Source of the DNA: Chara braunii | Lineage: Eukaryota > Streptophyta > Charophyceae > Charales > Characeae | Assembly (NCBI GenBank): GCA_003427395.1 | Contig: BFEA01000496.1 | Span: 1,133,125-1,173,093, forward strand | Direction: 5' to 3' | DNA length: 39,969 nt | In this document: positions 19,900 to 30,861 of the stretch, in pieces | Position numbering within the stretch: position 1 is the stretch's first letter | Layout of the letters: each line of letters begins with the position of its first letter | Notes under the pieces: model-generated | The model's input: the letters and a program-made list of their open reading frames with translations, nothing else | What the model was told of the DNA's origin: nothing | Databases searched by the model: none | Position numbers and translations under genes: made by a program

Positions 19900-20640
19900 T
19901 TTCCCAGTCCTACCAATAGAACCCTAAATGATCCCCCTCTATTCAATTTGGTTTTCAGACCCGTCTCCTCCTGAGGCTCCTGAACTCGTCTCCACCATCA
20001 TTGGAGGCAAAGAGGACAGTTTTCCATGAGAAAGACCATAAGTCTTAGAGAAAACAGCACTTGGTGAAGCTCAACTTCAAGACAAGATCCTCACCATCCA
20101 CACTCCACCAGACTTACCTCTAAACAAAGATGAAGATGATATAGATTTACTGATGACATGGCCGCCCCCCCCTCCGTCGTCAATACAACTAGCTGCCCTT
20201 GCTCCAACTTAATCGCAGCAAGATGCACCAGCATAGCTCCATTTCCTCCCCGAGTCCCCGACAACACATATTGCTTACCAGCGTTGCCACCATGTGCTCC
20301 CTTACTCCTAGCCTATACAAACAGGCAGGGTGCCTGGCGAGAGTCCAAGCCCGGGGCTAGATCCAAAGGACCAGCTCCAGCTATGGGTGGACTTTCCACT
20401 GCGGGTGCACTAGCCGCTAGTGCCTCTGCAACCTACCGCGCATCGCTGCTGTTTGTGTGTTCGAGCAGCGTCCCACTGCCGGAGGCCACAAACATTACTA
20501 GCAAACTAGTATTTGCATGGTTTTCTCCTTTCCCATTTGTGAAGACTAGGGACAAGAGTTACTGAGGACAACTTCACAACACATCTGCCATCACTGCCCC
20601 AAACTGAAGGCCCCTTTCCTCTCCCTTTCACCCCTTCCCC
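19900..20640. other. No confident gene; possible decayed coding fragment
   Basis: The plus-strand frame near 19966-20215 reads like protein (segments such as PPEAPELVSTIIGGKEDSF and PPDLPLNKDEDDIDLLM) but contains stops. It is preceded by a pyrimidine tract ending in TTTTCAG, which could be a splice acceptor. No known domain is recognised. The open frame at 20158-20565 is compositionally unconvincing. Confidence 0.25.
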
Positions 20641-21107
20641 CCCCCCCCACACACTAACTAACTTCTTCTTTTTTTTTTCTTTTTTTTTTTGTTTGTTTTG
20701 TTTGTTTGTTCTTCTATGATTCCAGTCTGAGACTCTTCATGGTGTGCTGCAAAGCTGAATCAGACTTAGGCACGGGCCTTACCGAGCTATGTACTCATCA
20801 AGCATTCCAGATCCTGTGTATGTTATTCAGGCGAGATTTTCACGATCTGACTGTGAGCATCCTATTTCCTGCAGTGACAGAGACCTTGACATGGCCCAGT
20901 GGGGGCCTGCCCCTAGTACTGATATCAACCAGAACGAGTCTGAGTCTGTCGATGGCACCGTTGGAATTATCCTTAGGGTTGAGGGGGCTTAAACCGGGAT
21001 AATTGGTGGAAATTTCGCCCACGCGAAAACCTTTTTGGTTTTGCGCGCTCGAAGCTCTGACGTTTGGTACATGCCCAAACTTTTCTACGTGGAGTACTAC
21101 CGGCCGC

Positions 21108-21265
21108 TTAAACCACCAGTACTTCCTAAAGTCGTGCCCGTTAACACGCCACGATTTTAGGAAACGTACAGGCCACTACAGGAGTGCCCAAATTCATCCG
21201 ACTAGAAACGTTTCTACTCTATTTTTTTCCGCGGCCGATAGCTGGGCCAAGTACCGGCCGCTTAA
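21108..21265. mobile_element. TTAA-family element with internal hairpin
   Basis: Left end TTAA-ACCACCAGTACTTCC at 21108. An adjoining inverted pair (CCTAAAGTCGTG and CACGATTTTAGG, 21127-21163) follows. The right part (CGGCCGATAGCTGGGCCAAGTAC) resembles the right ends at 15890 and 33990 and meets a new TTAA-ACCACCAGCACTTCC terminus at 21262. Confidence 0.5.
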
Positions 21266-21359
21266 ACCACCAGCACTTCCGAGGCACTTTTCTCCGGGGC
21301 TGGGAGCCTGGAAAGGTCCTGCGTGCACACTGAAACAGAACTGATAAAGCCACCACCTT

Positions 21360-21720
21360 CATTCTTCCGCCCCGCGCTCCCTACCCCCTATCACCACCCT
21401 TCCCCCTCCCCCCATCAATGTCGCCCTCCCTATTCCCAGGAATCCCTCTTTGCCTCAGTCACATGATAACATGAGCTTCAGGGGATACTCACACTAGGAC
21501 TTTTTCTACTATGCTCTGGACGTGATTGCGGTCAGAGCCATCCTTCCTGTCGGGTACATTTACTAGGTAAGTCCTACATAGTCTGAGTATGGCTTCAGGC
21601 TATAACTCAGATCCTCCAGCATGTCAGATGGAGACCCTGAGTTTTTTTTAAGGACCATTTCTCGATTTATGTGTGTCATCCTTGTCCAGGGGCCATGTCA
21701 ATCTCCTCTGTATGGATCCT
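21360..21720. other. No gene or repeat recognised
   Basis: It begins with a C-rich stretch (21360-21430) and continues as unremarkable sequence with only short open frames. Confidence 0.4.
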
Positions 21721-22000
21721 TCTCTTTTTTTTTTTGGAATGTGGTTCCCGAAGGACAAAGGGTTTTCTTGGGGGGGGGGGAGGAGGAAAAACTGCAATCA
21801 GATAGTTTTCAGGTGCCTTTCCCCCCTAAAAAAAAAGGTTTCAGGTAACTTCCGGAAAGAAAACCAAAAAAAAACAAAAAAAAAAAAAAAAAAAAACGTT
21901 TCCAGGAGCCTGAGGGAAGGAGAATCCTTCTTTTTTCTTTGTTAAAACTTTTCGAATCTGATAGCCTATTTTTTCCAGGGGAAGCTATTCTGTATTTTTG

Positions 22001-22132
22001 TGTTGTGGCATGGATTCATTTTTGGAAATTTTGGTGCCATTTTTTGTTGTGGCATGGATTCATTTTTAGTGCCATTTTGTGTTGTGGCATGGATTCATTT
22101 TTGGTGCCATTTTGTGTCGAGGCATGGATTCA
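22001..22132. repeat. 35-44 bp tandem repeat, 4 copies
   Basis: Units start at 22001, 22045, 22080 and 22115. Each contains TGTTGTGGCATGGATTCAT (fourth: TGTCGAGGCATGG) and a TTTGGTGCCATTTT end. The first unit is 9 bp longer. Confidence 0.93.
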
Positions 22133-22284
22133 TGACATGCTGATCTACCTGTCCCTAGGAGCATCCTCCCTCTGACAGTTTTTGTTTCTCTCTCAGACTG
22201 TCTGTATAATGTCACGTGTTTCACATGCTGAATAAATGGCCACAAAAGGATTTTTTTTTTCTTTTTTTCTTTTTGAAAACACAC

Positions 22285-22320
22285 AGGAATTTGGCCTCTA
22301 CAACAACCTGGCCTTTTTTT
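22285..22320 (+). repeat. Family-D 3' terminus, plus orientation
   Basis: GGCCTCTACAACAACCTGGCC runs into a T run. It is the reverse complement of the CCAGGTTGTTGTAGAGGCC starts at 11628 and 19531. Confidence 0.5.
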
Positions 22321-22741
22321 TCAAAAGGAAGGGAAAAAAAAAAGATTCTGTAAGGTAGAAAAGAAAGGAAAAACACTGAAAACAGGGACCCAACCGACAC
22401 AGACGTCCTTTTAAGGGGCTGACAAATAAGCGGGGTGGGGGCAGGGAGCTGTCAGGGGTAGAGGGGGGGTTCAATGTGTTCATTTGGCTTACAGGAACAG
22501 CGGGGGGGAAAAAAAAAAAAAAAACATGTAAAGATTTTAAATTTTAATATCATTTTATTGACAACGAATTCTAGTGTCAGGAAAAGAAAAAAAAAAAAAG
22601 TAGCCAGCCTGAGCTGTCGATCCGAGGCCAACCTAGGCCCCACCTGCTGTCAGATACCCCAGCAGTATGCTACCTGGTGGAGGGTGAAAACTCACCCTGG
22701 TGGCAATGTCTGAAGCTAAAAAAGGCAGTTGCTCTCTCTCC

Positions 22742-22746
<5 letters not shown>

Positions 22747-22811
<65 letters not shown>

Positions 22812-22904
22812 AATGTTCTCACTTGCGCTAGACACAAGTCCAGAAAAGAAAAGCATGACTGTACCGGACTGTTTCGTCAGACTTTCACAGACTCGTCACT
22901 GACA

Positions 22905-22962
<58 letters not shown>

Positions 22963-22966
22963 CGCA
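22747..22966. repeat. (GT)n, (CT)n and (CG)n microsatellite cluster
   Basis: (GT) about 33 units at 22747-22812, (CT) about 20 units at 22907-22947, directly followed by (CG) about 10 units at 22948-22966 and then GTGTGTGTG. Alternating purine-pyrimidine tracts of this kind favour left-handed Z-DNA. Confidence 0.97.
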
Positions 22967-23039
22967 CGCTCTCAGTGTGTGTGTGTGGAGAAGTGTGGAG
23001 AAATGTGTGTGTTTCAAGTGACCATTTTGACCTTTTTTA

Positions 23040-24100
23040 AAGGTCCTGTGTTTTCCATTTTGGCGAGGACTACCACTTAGGTTGGTGGGAGAGAAAAATA
23101 GGCTTCAAACTAGCATGGTCGTCACCGACATGCGGTTAACGTAGGGCCGATTATTCACCGTTTCCGTCAACAGTTCCGGTGCAAAATTCAGCAACCTTAT
23201 GTTGACGCTACAGAGGGTCACCCGCATCATGGGCTGACATGGATTTTGGACACGGTTTGGCGGCGAGAGCGTTGTGACATCTGCCACCTGGACCTTTCTT
23301 CCCTGTGCGACTGCCGCATGAAGTCATCCATCGCCGAAGTCTCAACATGAGGCCGTAAGGTTCGCGCGATGGGGCATTAGTCAGCATCGGTGGATGAAAG
23401 TGGAGCTAACGGTAGGTGATCAAAGAAGTAGTTCTTCAAGGACATCTTCATACATAGACGGCCCTGATCTTCTTCAGAGTGTTTTATGTCTCAGAGTCTG
23501 TTTTTTGCTATGCTTTGCAGGTTCGTCATCAGGATCATTAAGACTACCAAGATTGAGTACCAGATCATCATATTTGTCTTCTTCATGGTCGGCAGCATCA
23601 TCTTCACCGCTGAGGCCATCTCCGTCAACAGTGCTACGTCATCACCTTTCTCGCCTCTTGTCTCATGATGCCTCTCCCTGTTTTTCTCTGTTGATTCCCG
23701 TAAGCCTTTTTCTTTTTTTTCTCCCCTCCTGCTTCTCTTTTCTTTTCTCCCGATCAATCGTAAGCGTCTGCGCACTTCGTGTCTGTGCACTTCGTATTGT
23801 GGCGCGGCTTCACTCGTCATACCCAAGGGGGAGGGATGAAGAGGGGGTCGATGGAGAACGACGAGAAGAAGTGTGAGTACTAGAAAGGATGGGAAGAGGG
23901 GGAGAACCGGAAAAGGGAGAACTTCAAGACGAAAAGGGATAAGTAGTTAGGGTATTTGGAAAACCAGTGGAAGGGAGGAGGGTGGGAGATGAGGGTGTGG
24001 GAGAGTCTTCTCCATCTTACCTTCTCATTATAAATCATCTTCAGCAAAATAGACATCATTATTAATTATTCCTATTAATTAATAATTATCCATCACGCAG
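23040..24100. other. No confident gene
   Basis: Several short open frames overlap on both strands between 23394 and 23876, without recognisable domains. The stretch includes T/C-rich (23700-23755) and G/A-rich (23825-24005) segments. Confidence 0.4.
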
Positions 24101-24104
24101 TGCG

Positions 24105-24345
24105 CCATCTGTAGAGGCCAGTCACTGAGTGCACAGTGATCACCTGGAGCTGTGGGCGGTGTGTCCTGGAATATGAGACCACCTCCCATCCCATCCTCAC
24201 GTCAATACTCCTAGCGCACCCCCTATCCGTACTATCCTACCTCAGTGTGACCAGCACTCAGGACCATTACCCTACCAATGGGCAGGCCACTTGGACCCAA
24301 CAGCAGTGATAGGCACCAGGACTGATAGGTTGCCCAGCCCTGGTG
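24105..24345. repeat. Dispersed repeat family D, copy 4
   Basis: TGTAGAGGCCAG is followed by TGAGACCACCTCCCATCCCA, TCCTCACGTCAATACTCCTA, GCGCACCCCCTATCC and GTACTATCCTACCTCAGTG, then GATAGGCACCAGGACTG. The block order is the same as in copies 1-3. Confidence 0.65.
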
Positions 24346-25041
24346 GAAGCTGCTTGCTCTAAATTCAAACTGTCATTAGGGCATTCGTGCCAGTTTCAAA
24401 TATAGAACATCCTAATCAGTACCCCCGCTAAATCTTCCGTATTCAATTTGTAGTTCTGACATTATCCATAGTCATCTGCAAATACTCACTATTTCGTAGT
24501 CTAAATTATTATCATCTAACTTTTATTAATCATCATCATCAGTTTTAGTCTCCCATTATTACTGGCTTTCCCTCACTGGTTTCTGGTTCAATTCAGTTGA
24601 GACGGTAGGTGGGTTAAGGTGGGGAGAGCTCTACTTTGCTCTTCCAGCAACGTGGTCGAAGCAGGGAGCATTGCACATTTGTGCCTGGGTGGTTGGGCAT
24701 GCCTAAACAATTCGGTCCCAGGCCACTGTCTGAATCGGGCCTGGGCACAGACACTTTGGCCGAGACTGAAGCTACAGGAAACTCGGTCTCACTTGGGCGT
24801 CGCAAAGGCAAGCGCCCGCCTCTTTCCCTATAGGAAAGGGAAGGGCGCATAGCGGGGGATTCGGGCACTTGCTCTTGCGGGCGGCAGTGCTGCTGGAGCT
24901 TAGACTCGCAGGCTGCTTGCTGCGCGAGCGCGAGGTGCGGGGCGTGTGCGGGCGCCAGCCTTCATAGCCAGGATGGGGCTTGGACACAGTCAGCGGGTGG
25001 TGGTGGTCTTCGTGTATGGGAAGGGAGACGTGGGTGATGAA

Positions 25042-25045
<4 letters not shown>

Positions 25046-25105
<60 letters not shown>
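25046..25105. repeat. (AG)n microsatellite
   Basis: About 30 uninterrupted GA units. Confidence 0.97.
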
Positions 25106-25108
<3 letters not shown>

Positions 25109-25589
25109 GGTTGATGATGTGAGGGCACATACCTGGTCTTGACGATGGTCTAGAAGGTCGACATCTTCATGCACTTCGGTTGTTGCTGCTGACGTCAACG
25201 GGACGCATTGTCAATTCGTAGGCTGCTAGTAGCTGTGTAGAAGTAGTCTGGGCGCTGAGCGCCAAGTAGGAGGAAGGGCTCTGAATACATAATATGTTGG
25301 CGGTGGCGAGATTATGCTCTCATTGACATTCGGATTCGGTGCTTTGGTTCTCTGTTGGTGGAATATCATTGCATTTCTGCTTTCTGGACAGTGTTGGGCT
25401 TTCTGGCTTTCAATGTGAAATTGCATTCTGGAATTCTGTCATTTCGCTATCGCTCATTTTCCTTGCATGTGTCTTAGATTCTGAGGAATTCCTCTGTAGT
25501 ACAGTCCAATTGTCACTTGTGTGACCCCATTTGTCTAGGATACTCGGTGAGGGAAAGAAGGGACACTTCAGCTCCAAGTCCCTCCCTAT

Positions 25590-25697
25590 TTAAAACACCG
25601 GTACTTCCGAGGCACTTTTCTCGAGGCCGAGCCCCGAACGTTCCGGCTGCATGCTAGCCGGATGTTTAATTATTTGGCTGGGAAAGGTACTGGTGGT
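25590..25697. mobile_element. TTAA-family short element
   Basis: Left end TTAAAACACCGGTACTTCCG at 25590 and right end TGGGAAAGGTACTGGTGGTT (to 25697) are inverted. The left half (GTACTTCCGAGGCACTTTTC) is nearly identical to 21272-21292. The right flank runs into a T run rather than TTAA. Confidence 0.6.
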
Positions 25698-25698
25698 T

Positions 25699-25870
25699 TT
25701 TTTTTTTTTTTTTTTTTCCCCTTAACATTGACAACGGGTGTAGGGGGGTGCTGATAAGAGCAGACACCCCTTCTACACTTTCCGCTTATGGATGGCTCCG
25801 TTCCATGGTGGGGAGCTGTGCCTGCTGGAAAACCGGTGCAGCGTCCCATTACATACAGGCTTTACACACA
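25699..25870 (-). mobile_element. Short poly(A)-tailed retroposon (family B), copy 2
   Basis: On the minus strand: GGGACGCTGCACCGGTTTTC, CAGCAGGCACAGCTCCCCAC, a stem-loop (GTGTAGAAGGGGTGT and AGCACCCCCCTACAC) and a long A run (T run at 25697-25719 on the plus strand). The order matches copies at 11445 and 37858. Confidence 0.6.
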
Positions 25871-25981
25871 GTTATGCAGTTCTGCAATCATTTGAGTCGT
25901 TCTACTATTAGCAGAAAGACTGCTATATACTAATAGCGACTGTGGCAGCTAACCCTAGAGCAAATTGTTCCCTGCACTGTA

Positions 25982-26476
25982 GTGACATCGTTGGGATCCC
26001 TTTTGGAATTCAAATCCCAGCTGCTGGAAGGAATTCCGCTGATCGTGGCAGGGGACTTTAATGTGGCCCGCGACAGGTGGACTGATCGGTGGAATCCCCA
26101 GGCATCCCCAACCTATACCGCAGAGGAGGATGAGAGAATGATAGCTGACTTGTGTAGCTCTCTCGTTGTTTCACACTTTCTACCGCCTTCACCCTGACAG
26201 GCTGACAGAACATTCTCATGCATTAGGGGTAGCGAGCCGGCAAGGCAAACTAAATCCCATATTGACCGGATATTACTGTCTAAAGACCTTGAAGGGGTCT
26301 CGAGCCTGGAGGCCATCCTCCCGCGGAGCCCACAGCCCAGTCTAGACCACAAGATATGTGGCATTGTCCTCACAATGCGGAGGCAGCGGGACCAGTGCCC
26401 AAGCTATTGCAAGTTGAACACCTTGTTTTTGAAGGATGAGCAGCTCCAGCAACTGGCAAGACCAAGAACCCCTCTT
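25982..26476 (+). pseudogene. LINE endonuclease domain fragment
   Basis: This is the C-terminal part of the apurinic/apyrimidinic-type endonuclease of a non-LTR retrotransposon, which nicks target DNA to prime reverse transcription. Visible are LIVAGDFNVARD (GDFN at 26051-26062) and SHIDRILLSKDLEG followed about 20 residues later by SLDHKI, corresponding to the family's S-x-IDR and SDH motifs. A TGA at 26195 interrupts the frame. Upstream catalytic motifs are absent, so the 5' end is missing. A TGA at 26477 marks where a short repeat element is inserted. Confidence 0.8.
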
Positions 26477-26662
26477 TGAGTCCAGCCTAACATGGTACAG
26501 GGGCACCTGGGCCACGGGCCTGACACCTCAAATTCTGGAGGCGCGAAACGAAAACGCGACGGCCCATCAAATTTATCAATGACGGGCCCAACGTATTTGG
26601 CCTCGTTTTCTTGTGACGACAAGTTTTGGACTGTAAGTCTGGGGCTGTGTACTTGTGGTTTA
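26477..26662. mobile_element. Short TTAA-family element inserted in the LINE
   Basis: It ends GTACTTGTGGT-TTAA (26651-26662). Internally, CCACGGGCCTGACACCTC, GCGAAACG, AAATTTATC and GGGCCCA follow the same order as in the element at 29125-29296. It separates the endonuclease fragment from the linker of the LINE. The left boundary is approximate. Confidence 0.45.
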
Positions 26663-27535
26663 ACAATGATCTGCTGTATCTCACAAAAAAAGTCTAAAGA
26701 ACTCTCCAAGACATTTAATTTAGCGGCACGACACTATCAACAGGAAATAGAAATACACAACCAGCTCCATGGCCTCGAACAACGGGCAGATTCACAAGAC
26801 CACATTGATGCCATTCAACAACTGAGGCACCAGTTACTCCACCACGTGCAATACAGATGGCAGGGACGTGGAATTGGAAGCAAAATCTCGAAACTCAACA
26901 AGGCTCCATGGATACTCACTTCGCCAGAATGGCAGTTGCCCGCACAAGGCCGACGATGATCAAAGCGCTGTACGACCCGGAGACTCTGAGGGGGAAGGAG
27001 AACCTCGCCACCTAGAGGGGGGAGGAGAACGCCGCCACCTCTACAGCACAGTGCACCTTCGTTGCTCGGTCCTTCTTCAAGATGTACATATTGCAGGTCA
27101 TGAAGCCGCAGGAGGACATAGTGGACTTTGTGCACCCTAAGAAGAAAAGCATCTCCCCACAACAAAGGGCACACTTGGAAGCACCGCTGACCAGAGAGGA
27201 GATATGAACAGTGCTGCTCCAGATGGAGGAGGACAAGACACCAGGCATTGATGGATTGCCCAAAGAATTTTGGGAGGCCATCATCTGGACGACGCGGAAC
27301 CCGGACCTGATGGAGTTTTACCAGTAGTAGAAGGGACGATGGGAGAGGTAGTAGGGCAAGGGGTGTTGTCACTCCTCTACAAGAAGAGGGAGAAGATGAA
27401 CCTAAGGAAGTACAGGCCCATCACCCTCCTGACGGTGGTTTACAAAATGTTGTCCAAGGCAATCGCCAATCGGATGATTGGGGTCTTGAAGGACATCATC
27501 AACACGGCACAACTGGTTTCATGAAGAATTATACG
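26663..27535 (+). pseudogene. LINE linker and N-terminal reverse transcriptase fragment
   Basis: After a helical linker (about 26690-26870), the frame shifts near 26880. The RT start is clear: a MEEDKTPGIDGLPKEFWEA block (27220-27280) and LLYKKREKMNLRKYRPITLL with VVYKMLSKAIANRM (27370-27475), typical of RT blocks 0-2 in L1-like non-LTR elements. Stops at 27013, 27205, 27325 and 27328 and frame changes near 27328 and 27515 break it. The catalytic YADD block is not present; sequence after about 27540 no longer looks like RT, so the fragment is truncated. Confidence 0.8.
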
Positions 27536-27539
27536 AACA

Positions 27540-28001
27540 TCGAAGAATCCCCAGCAAGGACGGGAGCAAGACGAGGAGGACAGGCGACCCGGGGCGGATA
27601 TCATCAGGGGCTACCAGCTGCATTTCCGCGACTGGACAACGGTTGACCCCAGGAGGCCACTGACGCTGGCAACAGACGTTCCAGACCCATTTCCCCCACA
27701 TCCGCTGTTGATAGTGGAGATCTTACAAGAGGACTAGGGTAGGGGCAAAGGAGGAAGGGGCGGAGAATAGGACTCCAGTTCCGGCGGCCCCCTGCGCCCC
27801 GAAGCAGCATTCATCCACCCCCACAATCCTACCCCTCGGTCATCCAAAGGATAATTCTGTCATTCTCAGGCGAAGCCGGATAATGGCCCCAGTATTTTTG
27901 ATTGTCATGTACTTGTTCACAAGGGACGCCGGGCCCGGTTCCCAGCTTGTGATTCTCCCCACGAATAGATTGGAGCATTTTCATGATAAAAAAAATAGGT
28001 A
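27540..28001. other. No gene recognised downstream of the LINE fragment
   Basis: Only short, low-scoring frames are seen. The first 150 bp may be degraded LINE sequence, but no motif is recognisable. Confidence 0.35.
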
Positions 28002-28306
28002 ACTACGCGGGAGTCACAAAAACAGTTTGAAATAAGCAATACCGTGTTTTGTTTGCATGGCGTTTTTTATGTTATTTGACTTTAAACACTGTTGACTTTT
28101 CAAGTCAATTCTCCCATTCATTTACAGGCCTCGCTAGAGGCTTGTTTTCGTGAAACTTCACAGTTAGGGCCAAAACGGGTTTCAAATTGCACTTTGGGCA
28201 CTGTACCTGACCGGAAGCTGGCTTGAATACATTGCCCGAAGTGGAATTTGAAACTCCTTTTGGCCCAAAGTGTATTTTCAAACTGTTTCTGTGACTCCCA
28301 CATAGT
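28002..28306. mobile_element. Double-foldback MITE-like element
   Basis: Terminal inverted repeats of 31 bp (28002-28032 and 28276-28306; three mismatches) begin ACTAYGYGGGAGTCAC. A second, inner inverted pair of 34 bp (28167-28200 and 28233-28266; about five mismatches) contains GGGCCAAAA and TTTCAAATT. The 3' half recurs at 36489-36636. No transposase is present and no target duplication is obvious. Confidence 0.65.
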
Positions 28307-28479
28307 TTCTCCCCCCCCACAAAAAAGAGAAGACATCGTTGGCGTCTCAAAAGCGTCCATCCCTATCTCTTCTTGCTTGCAGACAACCTAACGGTCTTAC
28401 TCTAAGCCTCTAAGGAGAAACTGACTCAGACTCCTGTTTCACCTCTCCTGTGTTTTATTGGGCATCATGATGCTGAGGA

Positions 28480-28770
28480 ATTGGTGGGTCGTCTAAGGAG
28501 AAACACCAATACGTTTCCCAGCCATTTTCTGCCGATGTCGCTGCATGCACCAGCGCTAGGCCAAGACAACCCTGTCCCAGCCCCAGTTAGAGCACTAGCA
28601 GACAAACCATGTTGCACAGGTACTTCGGTCGCAAACGTAGTCCTGCTATACAATCCTATGAGCACCGACCCAGGTCAGTCAGATAGTGAGTCCGTAGCCA
28701 GTGTCTACTGGCCCCACCCTGGCCAAGGTCTAACCTCAAACAGCCCCAGACCAACCCAAGTCTACGTTCC
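28480..28770. repeat. Diverged dispersed repeat
   Basis: CCCAGCCCCAGTTAGAGCACTAGC (28574-28597) resembles the CCCAGTTGAGGCACTAGC block of family D at 15466. CAAGGTCTAACCT also matches. The similarity is weak. Confidence 0.35.
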
Positions 28771-28930
28771 TAGCATAGTGTACTCCTACTACATTGGGGG
28801 TTATGTTATCAGGAGGGCATGCCACAGCTTTCGGGGGTCGACCGCCAGAGCAAAATGGCTGGCGGTGCCAGCCAGAAGGAGGCCCATGAAGGTTCGTTTT
28901 TTTGGCAAGAGGCTCAAAATTACTGGTGGC

Positions 28931-29128
28931 TTAAGCTGCCAGTGCCTTTCTCAGCTATCGGTGCCGAGCCTAAATTCAAACTGCGCGCCAAAAAAAAACG
29001 AACCGGCGCAGATTCGAATTTGGCTGGCGCCACCAGCCATTTCGCGCCGGTAGTGTCGAGGCTGCCCGCCCCCCGTACTAACCGGCGGGCATTTGTTTTT
29101 CAAGAGGGGAAAGGTACTGGTGGTTTAA
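28931..29128. mobile_element. TTAA-family element, well preserved ends
   Basis: Left end TTAA-GCTGCCAGTGCCTTTCTC (28931) and right end GGGGAAAGGTACTGGTGGT-TTAA (to 29128) are inverted over about 20 bp and both carry TTAA. Inside are further inverted segments (CGAACCGGCGCAGATTCGAA, GGCTGGCGCCACCAGCC, GCCGGT/ACCGGC). Length is about 190 bp. Confidence 0.65.
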
Positions 29129-29296
29129 ACCACAAGTTCCTCACTCGCGCATCGACCACGGGCCCCTCACCGTGACTTTCGGAGACCCGAAACGTGAATG
29201 GCCAGCAATGAAATTTATCGACAGTGGCCCAGCCCCGAAAATAGTGGGCATTAACGAGCCGCATCTCTGAAAATAGCTGGGAAAAGTACTGGTGGC
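29125..29296. mobile_element. TTAA-family element abutting the previous one
   Basis: It shares TTAA at 29125-29128 with its left neighbour and begins ACCACAAGTTCCTCAC. The right end TGGGAAAAGTACTGGTGGC (to 29296) has lost the TTAA. Internal blocks match the element inserted in the LINE at 26477-26662. Confidence 0.6.
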
Positions 29297-29426
29297 TGCC
29301 ACCTATGAGGCGCACATACACATTCTGTGAAGTAATGCAGCAGCCTCTCATTGGCAAGTGACTGATCATGGATGAGGTCGGGTGCTTTCTCCCCTCGGCT
29401 AGCCCTTGGTCTTGGTTTCCAGGGAA

Positions 29427-29530
29427 GGCAGGGGAAACCAGGCCCTCGGTCTCGGTTTCCACTGGTAGTCGCCAGGCAGGGGAAACCGGGCCCTCGGTAT
29501 CAGTTTCCACTGGTAGTCGCCAGGCCAAAC
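29427..29530. repeat. 48-bp tandem repeat, about 2 copies
   Basis: GGCAGGGGAAACC, GGCCCTCGGT, CGGTTTCCACTGGTAGTCGCC occurs starting at 29427 and 29475, with a third start at 29520. A partial unit (CCTTGGTCTTGGTTTCC) precedes. Confidence 0.9.
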
Positions 29531-29559
29531 TAAGACTATTATTAGGTACAGGAGGAATG

Positions 29560-30858
29560 TTGAAGAAGTAGTTGACCATCACCTCATTAACTCCCATTGC
29601 CTGGGTTCGAGTACTCAAACATGGCCCACACTTCTCCAAACGCAGTGGGTAAGGGTGGACCATCCCTGACAAGTGGCGGGGAAGGTGGCTGGAGTTTCCT
29701 GATGCCAGGGCACTGTCCTCCTCCATGAAGTAGTTCCCACTTGGGGAACTTGCTCGAAATTGGGAGAGGACTTGGAAGAGGGAGAGGGGAAACCGGTGGA
29801 AGTAGTTTAGTTCGGTATCTAGTCTCCCAGCCCCAAGTTGTCACTGAGGACGAACACGCCTCTGAAGCAGACATGTCAGCCAACGACCTTCTTGTTGATC
29901 CTAGTCAGTCACAATGAAAGCATGTGATAAGCCGGGAACTGTACTTCGTGGCTTCACGTACACTTCGGAGTAAAACCCGAAGTAAGCCCCGTCCATTTTC
30001 CAATTTGGGGAATTATTAAATGAATGCATCTTTTGGAATTGCCCCTGTCCTCGTTCAAATTAGCCCTCATGGTTAGCAACCGCGCAGAGGAATTTCAGAA
30101 ACAGTTAGGACTTTCGGTTGTCGGCATTCAAATTTTCTTCGTGTTGAAGCGCACTTGCCCATTTTTGAATTCTTACATGTCGCGTGAAGTCGTTTTCCAC
30201 TCTGCATACGCGCACCATCATCCCTTCTTGTTGAGCACCCCTCCTTGCATGTCCCTCCGTCTTCCCCCAACTCTGCGTCTGAACCTCCCCTTACCATTCA
30301 GCGCGATTGATTGGTCGCTAGTTGGGATGGGTGGATCAATGCGGCGAAAGTGAACTCACGCGCGCAGCTTGAACGGCCACTCCAATTGAACAAAACTGCC
30401 GATCGTTCCGGCTTCTTCGACCCTTCTAGAACCTCCTCCTTTCTTCTGTCCTACTCATCTACACCCCTCGGTGCCCGCATCACACGTTGCCGGCCCACCG
30501 CCTTCCGTGCTATAAATTATCGCAGCCCCTTCCTCTCCTCTTCGATCTTGGCTGCAACGCTGTGTGAGCTATGCGCGACGACCGTGGCACCGAACAGGCT
30601 TGATGTGCCTAAGTGAAGGGCGGAGTGACTGTCTGAGGTGCGATTAGCGGTAGACTTGGGGTAAGGTTGTCGGAGGGACTGAGCCGTGCTGGAGATAGAA
30701 CGTAGCCCGCGGCAGCGCCTTGTGGCTATGTTTGCCTGATTTTCAGGTTGGTTGGTGGTTGTGCCTGAGGGAGGTCAACCCTGCTGGAATTTTGAATAGC
30801 CAAGGACTCGCTCTTTTCTCCATTGCTGACTTGTCCAAGTGTTGTGTATGCAGTGGAT
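29560..30858. other. No confident gene; possible promoter-like TATA sequence
   Basis: Only short frames without recognisable domains occur. GTGCTATAAATTATCG at 30508-30523 resembles a TATA box and is followed by a C/T-rich stretch, but there is no credible transcript start or long coding region to support it. Confidence 0.3.
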
Positions 30859-30861
30859 TGA

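Noticed and set aside
20158-20565. 135-codon open frame
   Set aside because: Composition is Ala/Pro/Ser-biased with no domain and no codon-level support; noted only as part of a possible decayed region.
30506-30525. TATA-box promoter
   Set aside because: TATAAAT is present but no supported transcript or coding region follows; kept only as a note.
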